Positions 1-7,501 of a DNA stretch of 64,000 nucleotides are shown here, in pieces. Below the pieces are notes generated by a model. It saw nothing but the letters and a program-made list of their open reading frames with translations. It did no database searches and was not told the DNA's origin. Position numbers and translations under genes: made by a program. The DNA comes from Mucilaginibacter lacusdianchii (lineage in GTDB: Bacteria; Bacteroidota; Bacteroidia; Sphingobacteriales; Sphingobacteriaceae). Position 1 is the stretch's first letter, and each line of letters begins with the position of its first letter. The stretch covers positions 310,001-374,000 of the forward strand of contig NZ_WSRW01000001.1 in the NCBI RefSeq assembly GCF_009770985.1. The letters are read 5' to 3'.

Positions 1-974
1 CGGCCTTTAGCTTTACCTTTCAGTATTTCATCCAGTTTATCAGCAAGCTCGGGTAAGCGTACCTCTTGCACTAAATCGCTTAAATTAGCAGGCTTCCAGT
101 CAGATGCCAACAATTGCCACATGTTTTTACGTAAATCAACCGGGGCCACAACCGAATCGATTCCAGCCAAATGTACGCCTCGTAAAATAAACGGAAAGAT
201 AGTTGTATGCAAATCAGTAGAAGCAACCATACCACAACAGGTTACTATACCGCCATACTGCGTAGCCTTTAACATACCCGATAGTATATCACCGCCGGTG
301 GTATCTATACCGGCTGCAAAAGCCGGACTACTTAACGGCTTACCGTTATAAATGCCTATAAACTCGTTACGATTGATGATTTCTTTTGCGCCCAGCGTAT
401 TCAGCAAAAACACGTCGTCACTTTTACCAGAAATAGCTGCTACCGCAAAGCCAAGTTTAACTAGCATAGCCGTAGCCATACTCCCTACCCCACCGCTGGC
501 ACCACTTACAGCAATAGTACCATAAGCCGGCTTAATACCCTTTTTCATTAATTCATGTACGGATAAAGCCGCAGTTAACCCGGCTGTACCATAACACATG
601 GCTTCGCGCATAGTTAAGCCGTTTGGCAAAGGCAATGCCCAGGCCGCCGGTATGCTAATATATTCACCAAAACCGCCCCAAGTGTTCATCCCCAGGTCGA
701 AACCGGTTACCAGCACTTCATCGCCTTCAGCAAAATTAGCCGTTTTAGATTTTACCACCACACCTGCCGCATCTACCCCAGGCACATGCGGATACTTTTT
801 GGTGACACCCTTGTTGCCCGAGGCAGATAGTGCATCTTTATAATTAAGCGATGAGTATTTAACCTGAATAAGCAACTCACCGTCGGGTAGCTGACGGGTG
901 TTAAGCTGTTTGATTTCTTTTACAAAACGACCATCAGCTTCCGAAATAAGCAGGGCATTAAACAAAGTATCCAT
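1..974 (-). CDS. YhdH/YhfP-family NADPH:quinone / acryloyl-CoA reductase-like MDR oxidoreductase (partial)
   Basis: The reading frame starts with ATG at 974 on the minus strand and runs off the left edge, so the C-terminus is missing; about 324 residues are visible. It is a medium-chain dehydrogenase/reductase of the zinc-free type: an N-terminal GroES-like part (SSLNYKDALS, then PHVPGVDAAG) is followed by a Rossmann domain with the nucleotide-binding motif SGASGGVGSMA. The NYKDAL and PGVDAAG motifs and the Rossmann spacing match the YhdH/YhfP (AcuI) branch, whose characterised members reduce acryloyl-CoA with NADPH. The substrate here cannot be read from sequence. No zinc-binding cysteine cluster is visible. 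The next gene, radC, is on the same strand about 90 bp away, so the two could be co-transcribed. Confidence 0.85.
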   Translation of the reverse strand, partial: MDTLFNALLISEADGRFVKEIKQLNTRQLPDGELLIQVKYSSLNYKDALSASGNKGVTKKYPHVPGVDAAGVVVKSKTANFAEGDEVLVTGFDLGMNTWGGFGEYISIPAAWALPLPNGLTMREAMCYGTAGLTAALSVHELMKKGIKPAYGTIAVSGASGGVGSMATAMLVKLGFAVAAISGKSDDVFLLNTLGAKEIINRNEFIGIYNGKPLSSPAFAAGIDTTGGDILSGMLKATQYGGIVTCCGMVASTDLHTTIFPFILRGVHLAGIDSVVAPVDLRKNMWQLLASDWKPANLSDLVQEVRLPELADKLDEILKGKAKG

Positions 975-1067
975 AACTTTTCAAATGAATATGTATTGAG
1001 GATTTAATACCAGTAAGGTTTTTTTGTTTTACGCAACGTGAAAGTTGAATATAAGTAAGCAGCCTTA

Positions 1068-1766
1068 CTACAACAGTCCTTCATCCGCAAAGCTAAAATA
1101 ACCGCCATCGGTAATAATTAAATGATCGAGCACGCCAATATCCAATATCCGGCCGGCCTGATGAATTTTGCGGGTTAAATCAATATCCTGCTGACTTGGC
1201 TTTAAGTTGCCTGATGGATGATTATGCGCCAGAATAATAGATGACGCCTGGTGCTGCAAGGCTATGTGAAATATAATTTTAGGATCGGCTACGGTTCCCG
1301 ATAAGCCACCTTTGCTAATCAATTCCTTAGAAATAACTTTGCAGCTACGGCTTAGTAATAAAATCCAAAACTCTTCGTGATTCAGATCTACCAGGTGGCG
1401 GCGCAGTACTTGGTAGCCGCTCTGGCTGCCATTCACTACATCCGGGGTTTTTATCTCAGTATCATTGCGTCTGCGGCCCAATTCAAGCGCAGCAATAATA
1501 GAAATAGCTTTGGCTTCGCCTATGCCTTTAAACTTAGACAATTCGGTTACCGAAACCTTGCCGAGCTTTTGCAAATCATTATCGTAATGATGTAAAATGC
1601 GTTTACTTAATTCTACTGCCGATTCGGTTCTACTGCCCGAACCAATTAGTATAGCAATCAGTTCGGCATCGCTTAATGCGCGGCGGCCCTGGCTGTTTAG
1701 CTTTTCGCGCGGGCGGTCTTCTTCTGCCCATGCCTTGATACTGATTTTGGTTTCGTACGCTTCCAC
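1068..1766 (-). CDS. radC: RadC family protein (JAB/MPN domain)
   Basis: A 232-residue protein, the usual length for RadC/UPF0758. An N-terminal helix-hairpin-helix region (about 25-95, with FKGIGEAKA) precedes a C-terminal JAB domain. The JAMM metal motif is complete: H181, H183 and D194 in the H-x-H-x10-D arrangement (HNHPSG at 181-186). The start codon is GTG at 1766; an in-frame TAG lies just upstream, so no longer form is possible, and the N-terminus (AWAEEDRPREKL) matches the family. The family was named for DNA repair, but that role is disputed and the biochemical function is unclear; metal-dependent isopeptidase-like activity is an inference from the fold. It lies downstream of rpsT, separated by the rpsT terminator. 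Confidence 0.93.
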   Translation of the reverse strand: MEAYETKISIKAWAEEDRPREKLNSQGRRALSDAELIAILIGSGSRTESAVELSKRILHHYDNDLQKLGKVSVTELSKFKGIGEAKAISIIAALELGRRRNDTEIKTPDVVNGSQSGYQVLRRHLVDLNHEEFWILLLSRSCKVISKELISKGGLSGTVADPKIIFHIALQHQASSIILAHNHPSGNLKPSQQDIDLTRKIHQAGRILDIGVLDHLIITDGGYFSFADEGLL

Positions 1767-1798
1767 GGCGTTAAACTATTTAAAAAAATGTATAAAAC

Positions 1799-1834
1799 AA
1801 AAAAGGGCCGTACTTGCGTACAGCCCTTTTAAAA
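1799..1834 (-). terminator. Intrinsic terminator of rpsT
   Basis: An inverted repeat AAAAGGGCCGTAC / GTACAGCCCTTTT (1801-1830) with a 4-base loop and one mismatch is flanked by A/T runs. It lies 16 bp past the rpsT stop codon on the minus strand and before the radC start. Confidence 0.8.
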
Positions 1835-1849
1835 TGACACTAAATATGA

Positions 1850-2104
1850 TTATTGTAAGCCGTTAACAAATTTAGTCAGTTTTGACTTATTGTTAGAAGC
1901 TTTGTTTTTATGAATAACATTTTTCTTAGCTAAACGATCCAGCATAGAAATCACTTTAGTTAACAAAGGAGCCGCTTCAGCTTTGCTGGTGGTGCCTCTT
2001 AATTTTTTGATAGCGTTTCTGGTTGTTTTAGCCTGATATCTGTTACGAAGACGCTTCGCAGCGTTGGCTCTGATTCTTTTTATTGCTGATTTATGATTTG
2101 CCAT
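1850..2104 (-). CDS. rpsT: 30S ribosomal protein S20
   Basis: An 84-residue, lysine/arginine-rich helical protein beginning [20 protein letters not shown], the standard bS20 N-terminus. It binds 16S rRNA near the 5' domain and helps early assembly of the small subunit. Length and basic helical composition match the family. It is a single-gene unit here: a good promoter at 2140-2170 gives a leader of roughly 30 nt, and a terminator follows directly. Confidence 0.98.
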   Translation of the reverse strand: MANHKSAIKRIRANAAKRLRNRYQAKTTRNAIKKLRGTTSKAEAAPLLTKVISMLDRLAKKNVIHKNKASNNKSKLTKFVNGLQ

Positions 2105-2139
2105 TTTAGCTAATTATTCTTTCTTTTAATTTCGGACTG

Positions 2140-2170
2140 CAAATATATGGGTTAAAAATAAATTTAGCAA
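2140..2170 (-). promoter_or_regulatory. Bacteroidota-type promoter of rpsT
   Basis: On the minus strand a perfect -7 element TATATTTG (2140-2147, consensus TAnnTTTG) is preceded by TTG at 2168-2170 with a 20-base spacer, which fits the Bacteroidota primary sigma factor pattern. The rpsT ATG is 36 bp downstream of the -7 element. Confidence 0.65.
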
Positions 2171-2247
2171 GCATATATTTTAAATTTTTCCACAATCTAA
2201 AAGTCTGCCCATTTTGCTGCTCCAAATCTAAGCAAGCTTAAAATCAA

Positions 2248-2940
2248 TTAGTTATTTAAAAATACACCTACGCTAAACGGTGTAGTGCCGTTACCGATAA
2301 CACCTTTTGCGTAAACAGTATATATTTTTCCGCTTGCAAAAGTAACGCCTGTTGCTGCAGATCTGTTGTTTCCGCTTAGTACAGATAATGAATATGAACC
2401 CGCATCAACCTCTGCATAATCACTAACTGCCCGATAAGCAATGTTAGAAAATAATCCGGTGGTAGCGCTGGTTAACAAACTGGCCGAAGATGCACTAGGC
2501 GATGTATTCACAAAGCGAACTTTAGCTTTATTTGAAGAAGGTGCGGTTTGATCGTCGGTTACTTTTAACAAGCCCAACGCAGTGGTTTGTCCTACCAAAA
2601 AAACGGTATAATTAGTTTTTACATCAAACTGTGCGGTTGAAGAAACCAATGTATTTTCAGATGCACTTTTGGCTGAAATGTCTTGGTCACCAGCGTATGT
2701 TTTGTTGTACCCAGAAGCATCACCGTAAGCCACTACCTTGGGCGTGCGAAGAATATTTTCAACATAAAAACCAGCTGTACCAGCATCCGGACTAGTATTA
2801 ATAAAGTTGACGTTTGCATATAACGTTCCTTCAAAATTGTAAGGATCATCTTTTTTGCATGACGATAATAAAACAACACTTAAAACGCAAAGTGCAGCGT
2901 AGCGTACTACCTGCTTAAAGGTAATTGTAGATACTTTCAT
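2248..2940 (-). CDS. DUF4397 domain-containing lipoprotein (copy 1 of 3)
   Basis: A 230-residue predicted lipoprotein. The N-terminus has a basic stretch, a hydrophobic core and a lipobox (LLSSC, Cys at about 28) followed by KKDD. The rest is beta-rich and resembles DUF4397: a segment about VNFINTSPDAGTAGFYVEN and a second related segment VRFVNTSPSASSASL, each with the N-T/A-S-P motif, so there are two internal repeats of an Ig-like strand pattern. The role of the domain is unknown; surface or periplasmic anchoring is inferred from the lipobox. Two further paralogues lie at 4802-5524 and 5538-6233. Confidence 0.8.
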   Translation of the reverse strand: MKVSTITFKQVVRYAALCVLSVVLLSSCKKDDPYNFEGTLYANVNFINTSPDAGTAGFYVENILRTPKVVAYGDASGYNKTYAGDQDISAKSASENTLVSSTAQFDVKTNYTVFLVGQTTALGLLKVTDDQTAPSSNKAKVRFVNTSPSASSASLLTSATTGLFSNIAYRAVSDYAEVDAGSYSLSVLSGNNRSAATGVTFASGKIYTVYAKGVIGNGTTPFSVGVFLNN

Positions 2941-3072
2941 AGAATAGAGTTGATGTAAAAAAATGCAGGCTTTTCAAATGCCCGTTACAAATATATACGC
3001 CAAAACCGTCATTTTAGTGCCCAGCCCGGTTAATTTTACACCGCAGATACCAGCAAACTGCGACAGTTATTT

Positions 3073-3080
3073 TAAATTTG
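3073..3080 (+). promoter_or_regulatory. Candidate -7 element for the phospholipase C-like gene
   Basis: TAAATTTG matches TAnnTTTG exactly and sits 24 bp before the TTG start at 3104, which would give a short leader. No clear -33 TTTG is visible, so confidence is moderate. Confidence 0.4.
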
Positions 3081-3103
3081 CCTTACTTTCAGCTATTTAA
3101 CCT

Positions 3104-4135
3104 TTGATTAAATATTCTATAAAATTTGCGTTGGCCATGTTTTTAATTGCCCTTTGTTGTTCATGGGGCTTTTATGCGCACTACCGGCTCAACCGTTTGG
3201 CTGTGTTTACGCTACCCAAAGGAATGAGTGAATTTTACTTAAATCATATAGATTATTTAACCGGGCACGCTGTTACACCTGACAAGCTGCGCTATATTGA
3301 CTCAACCGAAATACCACACCATTACTTTAACGCCGATCATTATGGTAAAGATCCTTTTCATACCGTTCCGCAAAAATGGGATGATGCGGTTAAAAGATAT
3401 TCGGCCGATACATTAAACAAGTATGGCACCCTGCCATGGACAATACAATACACGTATTACAAACTAGTTAACGCTTTTAAAAACCATGACACCAGTGCTG
3501 TTTTGCGTACCTCTGCTTTTTTAGGCCATTACGTGGCTGACGCTTGCGTACCGCTGCATCTTACACAAAACCATGATGGACAGCTAACCCAGCAAGAAGG
3601 TATTCATGCTTTGTGGGAAAGCCGCCTGCCCGAACAGTTTGGCCAGCAATACAATTACTATGTGGGTAAAGCCCGCTACCTGGACAATCCGCTTTGGCAA
3701 GCATTTATTATTTGCCGCAGCTCATTTAAATGTGTGGATTCGGTATTGCGTATAGAAAGGCAATTGAACAAAACGTTTCCGCCCGATCAAAAATACACAA
3801 CCGTGCAGCGGGGCAAACGTAAAATTACCGACTACTCCCCTGCTTATTGCCGGGCGTATCAAAAAGCTTTAAACGGCATGGTACAGCGCCGTATGCGTAT
3901 GGCTGTTCTTAATATTGGCAGCTATTGGTACTCAGCCTGGGTTGATGCCGGCCAGCCCGATTTAAATAAAATGATTGACACGCCGCTTACTATCACACAA
4001 AAGCAAAAACTGGCGCAAGAGCAATTACTGTATAAAAGCGGGCATGTAATATTGCTTCCGCCCAGCTTTGGGATAACAAATAAAATTATTACTGAAGCAA
4101 CATCAGGCCGTGCGGCGGCTAAACCGGCTTTTTAA
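3104..4135 (+). CDS. Zinc-dependent phospholipase C / S1-P1 nuclease-like protein
   Basis: A 343-residue exported protein. The frame opens with TTG at 3104, directly after an in-frame TAA at 3098-3100, and reads MIKYSIKFALAMFLIALCCS, a plausible signal peptide; the only ATG (3137) would remove its charged start, so TTG is preferred. Mature-protein features fit the zinc phospholipase C/S1-P1 superfamily: WGFYAH near the new N-terminus (the family uses its N-terminal Trp and early His as zinc ligands), HYF, then LGHYVADACVPLH, and a later H-A-L-W-E segment, all His/Asp positions typical of the trinuclear zinc site. Substrate (phospholipid or nucleic acid) is not decidable. Its last 33 bp overlap the convergent DedA gene. 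Confidence 0.75.
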   Translation: MIKYSIKFALAMFLIALCCSWGFYAHYRLNRLAVFTLPKGMSEFYLNHIDYLTGHAVTPDKLRYIDSTEIPHHYFNADHYGKDPFHTVPQKWDDAVKRYSADTLNKYGTLPWTIQYTYYKLVNAFKNHDTSAVLRTSAFLGHYVADACVPLHLTQNHDGQLTQQEGIHALWESRLPEQFGQQYNYYVGKARYLDNPLWQAFIICRSSFKCVDSVLRIERQLNKTFPPDQKYTTVQRGKRKITDYSPAYCRAYQKALNGMVQRRMRMAVLNIGSYWYSAWVDAGQPDLNKMIDTPLTITQKQKLAQEQLLYKSGHVILLPPSFGITNKIITEATSGRAAAKPAF

Positions 4136-4753
4136 AGCTGCATAAATTGGTGGGATGATTGACACTAATACAATAGCCAGCGCAATCAGCGAGAAATTCT
4201 TTTTAAAGAATGGAATGTTACCTAACAGGTAACCTAGCAGTAAAAACGTAATTACCCAAGCCAAACCGCCAATAATATTATACAGGCTATAGCGTGCCAT
4301 AGGCATCTTGCCTACACCAGCTACAAACGGTGCTACGGTACGAATTATAGGCATAAAACGACTTAAAATAACCGCCTTACCGCCATGCTTATCAAAAAAG
4401 GCTTGCGTTTGCAAGTAATAATCCAGCTTTAAGATTTTATTCTGTGGTTTGAATACTTTAGGGCCTAAGTAATTACCCAGCATATAATTAACCGTGTTAC
4501 CAGCAAATGCAGCAATAATTAATAACAAGGCCAGCACATAAATACTTAGCCCGGTGTTACCACCGGCAATTAAAGCACCGGCTGCAAACAGCAGCGAATC
4601 GCCGGGCAGGAATGGTGTAACCACAAAGCCGGTTTCAGCAAAAATGATCAGAAAAAGAATTAGATAAGTCCAATCCTGATACTGGCTCATAATTTCGGAC
4701 AGGTGCTTATCTATATGCAGTATAAAATCAATGATGCTGTGTATGTATTCCAC
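4103..4753 (-). CDS. DedA family membrane protein
   Basis: A 216-residue polytopic inner-membrane protein starting with GTG at 4753. The DedA/SNARE-associated signature is clear: FAETGFVVTPFLPGDSLLF near residues 39-57, then the G-x-x-x-G region and RFMPIIRTVAPFVAGVGKM around 130-150. Four to five hydrophobic segments are visible. Recent work links DedA proteins to lipid-carrier (undecaprenyl phosphate) or phospholipid scrambling and to proton-dependent transport; which applies here is unknown. The 3' end overlaps the phospholipase C-like gene tail to tail by 33 bp, so the two transcripts are mutually antisense there. Confidence 0.93.
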   Translation of the reverse strand: MEYIHSIIDFILHIDKHLSEIMSQYQDWTYLILFLIIFAETGFVVTPFLPGDSLLFAAGALIAGGNTGLSIYVLALLLIIAAFAGNTVNYMLGNYLGPKVFKPQNKILKLDYYLQTQAFFDKHGGKAVILSRFMPIIRTVAPFVAGVGKMPMARYSLYNIIGGLAWVITFLLLGYLLGNIPFFKKNFSLIALAIVLVSIIPPIYAALKSRFSRRTA

Positions 4754-4801
4754 TTCTTTAAAATTTGCATCAAAAATAGAAATACATTTTAAAATGCAGC
4801 G

Positions 4802-5524
4802 TTAATTATTCAGGATATAAGCCAGACTTAAACGTGCCGAATCTGTTGCGGGCCTGTTTGGTATCCCTTTTGAATAGAGGGTATATAACCGGCCATCTTG
4901 TATAGTTATATAAGGTGTACTGGCCAGTTCTGTTTTTGAGGTGCCGGCTGCAAAAACCCTAAAAGTGTAGCTACCCGCCGGAAGCGTAATGTAAGGAGAA
5001 ACGGCTGAGAACTTAATATTTTTGATAGCTAAGGTTCCATTAGCCCATACATCAAAACTGGTTGTACCTGGCGAGCCATTAACAAACCGAAGGCGCCCAC
5101 CTTTACCAATTGGTGCTACTGCAGCGGTATCATCTGGTAAAAAAATACGTTTATAGGTACTATCCGCATACATACCTACTACAAAAAGTGAATACCTACG
5201 GTCTGAGCGTAAAGTGGTATCAATACGAAACAAATTACCTGTAACACGCGACGAACGTATTGCCAATGACTGATTAGTTGTACTTAAGGAAAAGTATGCT
5301 GGTGTGTTATTAAAACTATAGGTAGTTGAACTGCCTTGCCTAACGTTGTTGACGTAAAATTCAAGAGGGTATAGATCAGGGCTCAAATTGGCAATCAGCA
5401 ACTGTACGTTTTGGGCGCTTACATTAGAGTTATTGTCTTTACCACACCCAAGCATGGCAATCATAGCACACAAAATAATGCTACTTAAATATAAGTGCCG
5501 TAAATTACACTTGTTAATTAACAT
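4802..5524 (-). CDS. DUF4397 domain-containing lipoprotein (copy 2 of 3)
   Basis: A 240-residue predicted lipoprotein with a hydrophobic N-terminus ending in a lipobox (AMLGC, Cys about 27). The body shows two related strand modules: LLIANLSPDLYPLEFYVNN and, about 90 residues on, LRFVNGSPGTTSFDVWANG, the N-x-S-P pattern of DUF4397. Function unknown. It sits 13 bp downstream of copy 3 (5538-6233) on the same strand, so the pair is almost certainly one transcript. Sequence between the copies has diverged strongly, arguing for an old duplication. Confidence 0.8.
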   Translation of the reverse strand: MLINKCNLRHLYLSSIILCAMIAMLGCGKDNNSNVSAQNVQLLIANLSPDLYPLEFYVNNVRQGSSTTYSFNNTPAYFSLSTTNQSLAIRSSRVTGNLFRIDTTLRSDRRYSLFVVGMYADSTYKRIFLPDDTAAVAPIGKGGRLRFVNGSPGTTSFDVWANGTLAIKNIKFSAVSPYITLPAGSYTFRVFAAGTSKTELASTPYITIQDGRLYTLYSKGIPNRPATDSARLSLAYILNN

Positions 5525-5537
5525 AGAAGTTAAATAA

Positions 5538-6233
5538 TTAATTTGATAACAAAATAGCTTTTATAGCATCATCCGTCCGGGTAGCATTCAGCGCTCCCTG
5601 CACAAACAACGTATATTTGCCTCTGCTAAGTGTTTGTGTTAAACTATACAAAGGCGATGTGCCGGTTGCGGTATAAATGCGGATAATTTTAATTCCGCGC
5701 GTAAGCTTTTTGAAACTGCTTACCGATTTATAAGCAACATTGGCAAAACGTACGGTATCGTTCAATTCTACTCGCAAAGCTGGTAAATTGGATGAAGCGT
5801 GTATGAATCTAACTGAAGGTATAGTATCAGCAGATGATGCAACCGTATCGCGTGTAGCAATTACCCCGTTACGGGATGTGCTGGTAACAAAAACAGAATA
5901 AGCAGCATTATCTAACCGAATGGGTAGCGAAAACAAAGTATCAATGCTCGATAAATTGTTTTTATTGAACGCATATTTGAACAACAACTGCTGGTCGCCT
6001 TCTGGCAAATTGGTATAGCCAGTGGCTCCACCCGGCACAATACCGCCAGTATTATTTTGACGAGTACCACTTACATAGTAATTAATTGTTTGCCCGGTGG
6101 TGTTAATTACATTTACCCGGGCATTTGCAGATACCACTGGCAATGTATCATCGCCTTTATTACAAGACACAACTACGGCCAGCCCAATAATAAATAATGT
6201 AGCAAGCACATAATAAGATGGTTTTCGGTTCAT
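5538..6233 (-). CDS. DUF4397-like lipoprotein (copy 3 of 3)
   Basis: A 231-residue predicted lipoprotein: hydrophobic N-terminus ending VVSC with Cys at about 24, followed by NKGDD. Internal modules ARVNVINTTGQTINYYVSG and VRFIHASSNLPALRVELND resemble the repeats in the two neighbouring DUF4397 proteins. Function unknown; likely envelope-anchored. It is first in a two-gene unit with copy 2. Confidence 0.75.
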   Translation of the reverse strand: MNRKPSYYVLATLFIIGLAVVVSCNKGDDTLPVVSANARVNVINTTGQTINYYVSGTRQNNTGGIVPGGATGYTNLPEGDQQLLFKYAFNKNNLSSIDTLFSLPIRLDNAAYSVFVTSTSRNGVIATRDTVASSADTIPSVRFIHASSNLPALRVELNDTVRFANVAYKSVSSFKKLTRGIKIIRIYTATGTSPLYSLTQTLSRGKYTLFVQGALNATRTDDAIKAILLSN

Positions 6234-6285
6234 ATCGCTTGTTTTATAACTCCTAATTTTGGCATTTGTTATCTGACGCCGAACT

Positions 6286-6316
6286 AAAAAGTCCGGCTTT
6301 GCAGCCGGACTTGGTA
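6286..6316 (-). terminator. Intrinsic terminator of dnaN
   Basis: A perfect 9-bp stem AAGTCCGGC / GCCGGACTT (6289-6312) with loop TTTGCA and an A-run that becomes a U-run on the minus transcript. It lies about 30 bp past the dnaN stop. Confidence 0.75.
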
Positions 6317-6343
6317 TTATTAGTTTTACAATTGGGTTCTTAA

Positions 6344-7468
6344 TTAAGCGTAGCTGTTTAGCATCACGGGCATTACCAGCATCAGGATATCCTCGTTTTC
6401 ATCGCCTCCTTGTGGCAGTAATAAGCCGGCACGGTTAGGAGTTGACATATGCAGGGATACTTCCTCGCAGTTCAGGTTTTTCAGCATTTCGATTAAAAAA
6501 CGGGCATTGAAGCCAATTTCCAAATCATCACCTTCATATTGGCAAGATAAACGCTCATGCGCTTCATTAGCAAAGTCAATATCTTCTGATGATATATTCA
6601 ATTCACTGCCGCTTACTTTTAAGCGTACCTGGTGGGTAGTTTTGTTAGCATAAATAGCTACACGCTGCAATGAACCTAAAAACGCCTGACGATCAATAGT
6701 TAAGCGGTTAGGATTACTTTGTGGAATAACCGCTTCATAATCCGGGTAACGCTCGTCAATTAAGCGACAAACCAGGTTAATATTGCCGAAACGGAAAAAT
6801 GCGCTGGTGTTATTGTACTCAACCGATACATTTACATCCTCGTTTGGTAACGCCGACTTTAACAGGTTAAGCGCCTTTTTAGGCAAGATGAATGATGTAT
6901 TGCTGGCCGCTTGGGCATCTTTACGACGGTAACGAACCAGTTTATGCGCATCGGTAGAAACGAAAGTAAGCGACTGTGGCGACAACTGGCAATAAACCCC
7001 AGTCATGGCCGGGCGCAACTCATCGTTACTCACCGCAAATATGGTTTTGTTAATTGCCTCGCCCAGTACAGATGCAGGCAGATTTACTGATGAAGCATTT
7101 TCAACCACCGGAATTTTTGGAAAATCCTCTCCGTTTTCGCCGCTCAGTTTGTATTTACCATCACCCGCGCTAATTTCGATAGCAAAAGTTCTGTCATCAA
7201 CCGAAAAAGCAATAGGTTGTTCAGGAAGAGATTTCAGCGTATCCAGTAAAATGCGTGAAGGGATGGCAATACGGCCATTCTCTTTTGCTTCAACCGCCAA
7301 TGAGGTGGTCATGCTGGTTTGCAAATCGGTAGCCGAAATGGTGAGGTTACCGTCTTTAATCTCAAACAAAAAGTTTTCCAGTATAGGTAATACGGTACTG
7401 TTGCTCAACGCACCACTTACCGACTGCAATTGCTTCAGTAATGTTAATGTAGAAACAATGAATCTCAT
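6344..7468 (-). CDS. dnaN: DNA polymerase III subunit beta (sliding clamp)
   Basis: A 374-residue protein of standard clamp length beginning MRFIVSTLTLLKQLQSVSGA. Three repeated clamp domains are recognisable, with TVLPILENFLFE near 24-35, the RPAMTGVY segment near 150, and the C-terminal VMPVML peptide preceding the stop, which forms part of the partner-binding pocket. It encircles DNA and tethers polymerase III; partners bind the hydrophobic cleft. It is not next to dnaA, recF or gyrB, as is common in Bacteroidota. It is flanked by its own candidate promoter (7488-7495) and terminator, so it looks like a single-gene unit. Confidence 0.97.
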   Translation of the reverse strand: MRFIVSTLTLLKQLQSVSGALSNSTVLPILENFLFEIKDGNLTISATDLQTSMTTSLAVEAKENGRIAIPSRILLDTLKSLPEQPIAFSVDDRTFAIEISAGDGKYKLSGENGEDFPKIPVVENASSVNLPASVLGEAINKTIFAVSNDELRPAMTGVYCQLSPQSLTFVSTDAHKLVRYRRKDAQAASNTSFILPKKALNLLKSALPNEDVNVSVEYNNTSAFFRFGNINLVCRLIDERYPDYEAVIPQSNPNRLTIDRQAFLGSLQRVAIYANKTTHQVRLKVSGSELNISSEDIDFANEAHERLSCQYEGDDLEIGFNARFLIEMLKNLNCEEVSLHMSTPNRAGLLLPQGGDENEDILMLVMPVMLNSYA

Positions 7469-7487
7469 AAACTATAATTAATCAATC

Positions 7488-7495
7488 CAAAAGTA
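7488..7495 (-). promoter_or_regulatory. Candidate -7 element for dnaN
   Basis: On the minus strand TACTTTTG matches TAnnTTTG and ends 19 bp before the dnaN ATG. It falls in the 33-bp gap between gldFG and dnaN, which supports independent transcription of dnaN. No strong -33 element is seen. Confidence 0.4.
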
Positions 7496-7501
7496 TAAAA
7501 A

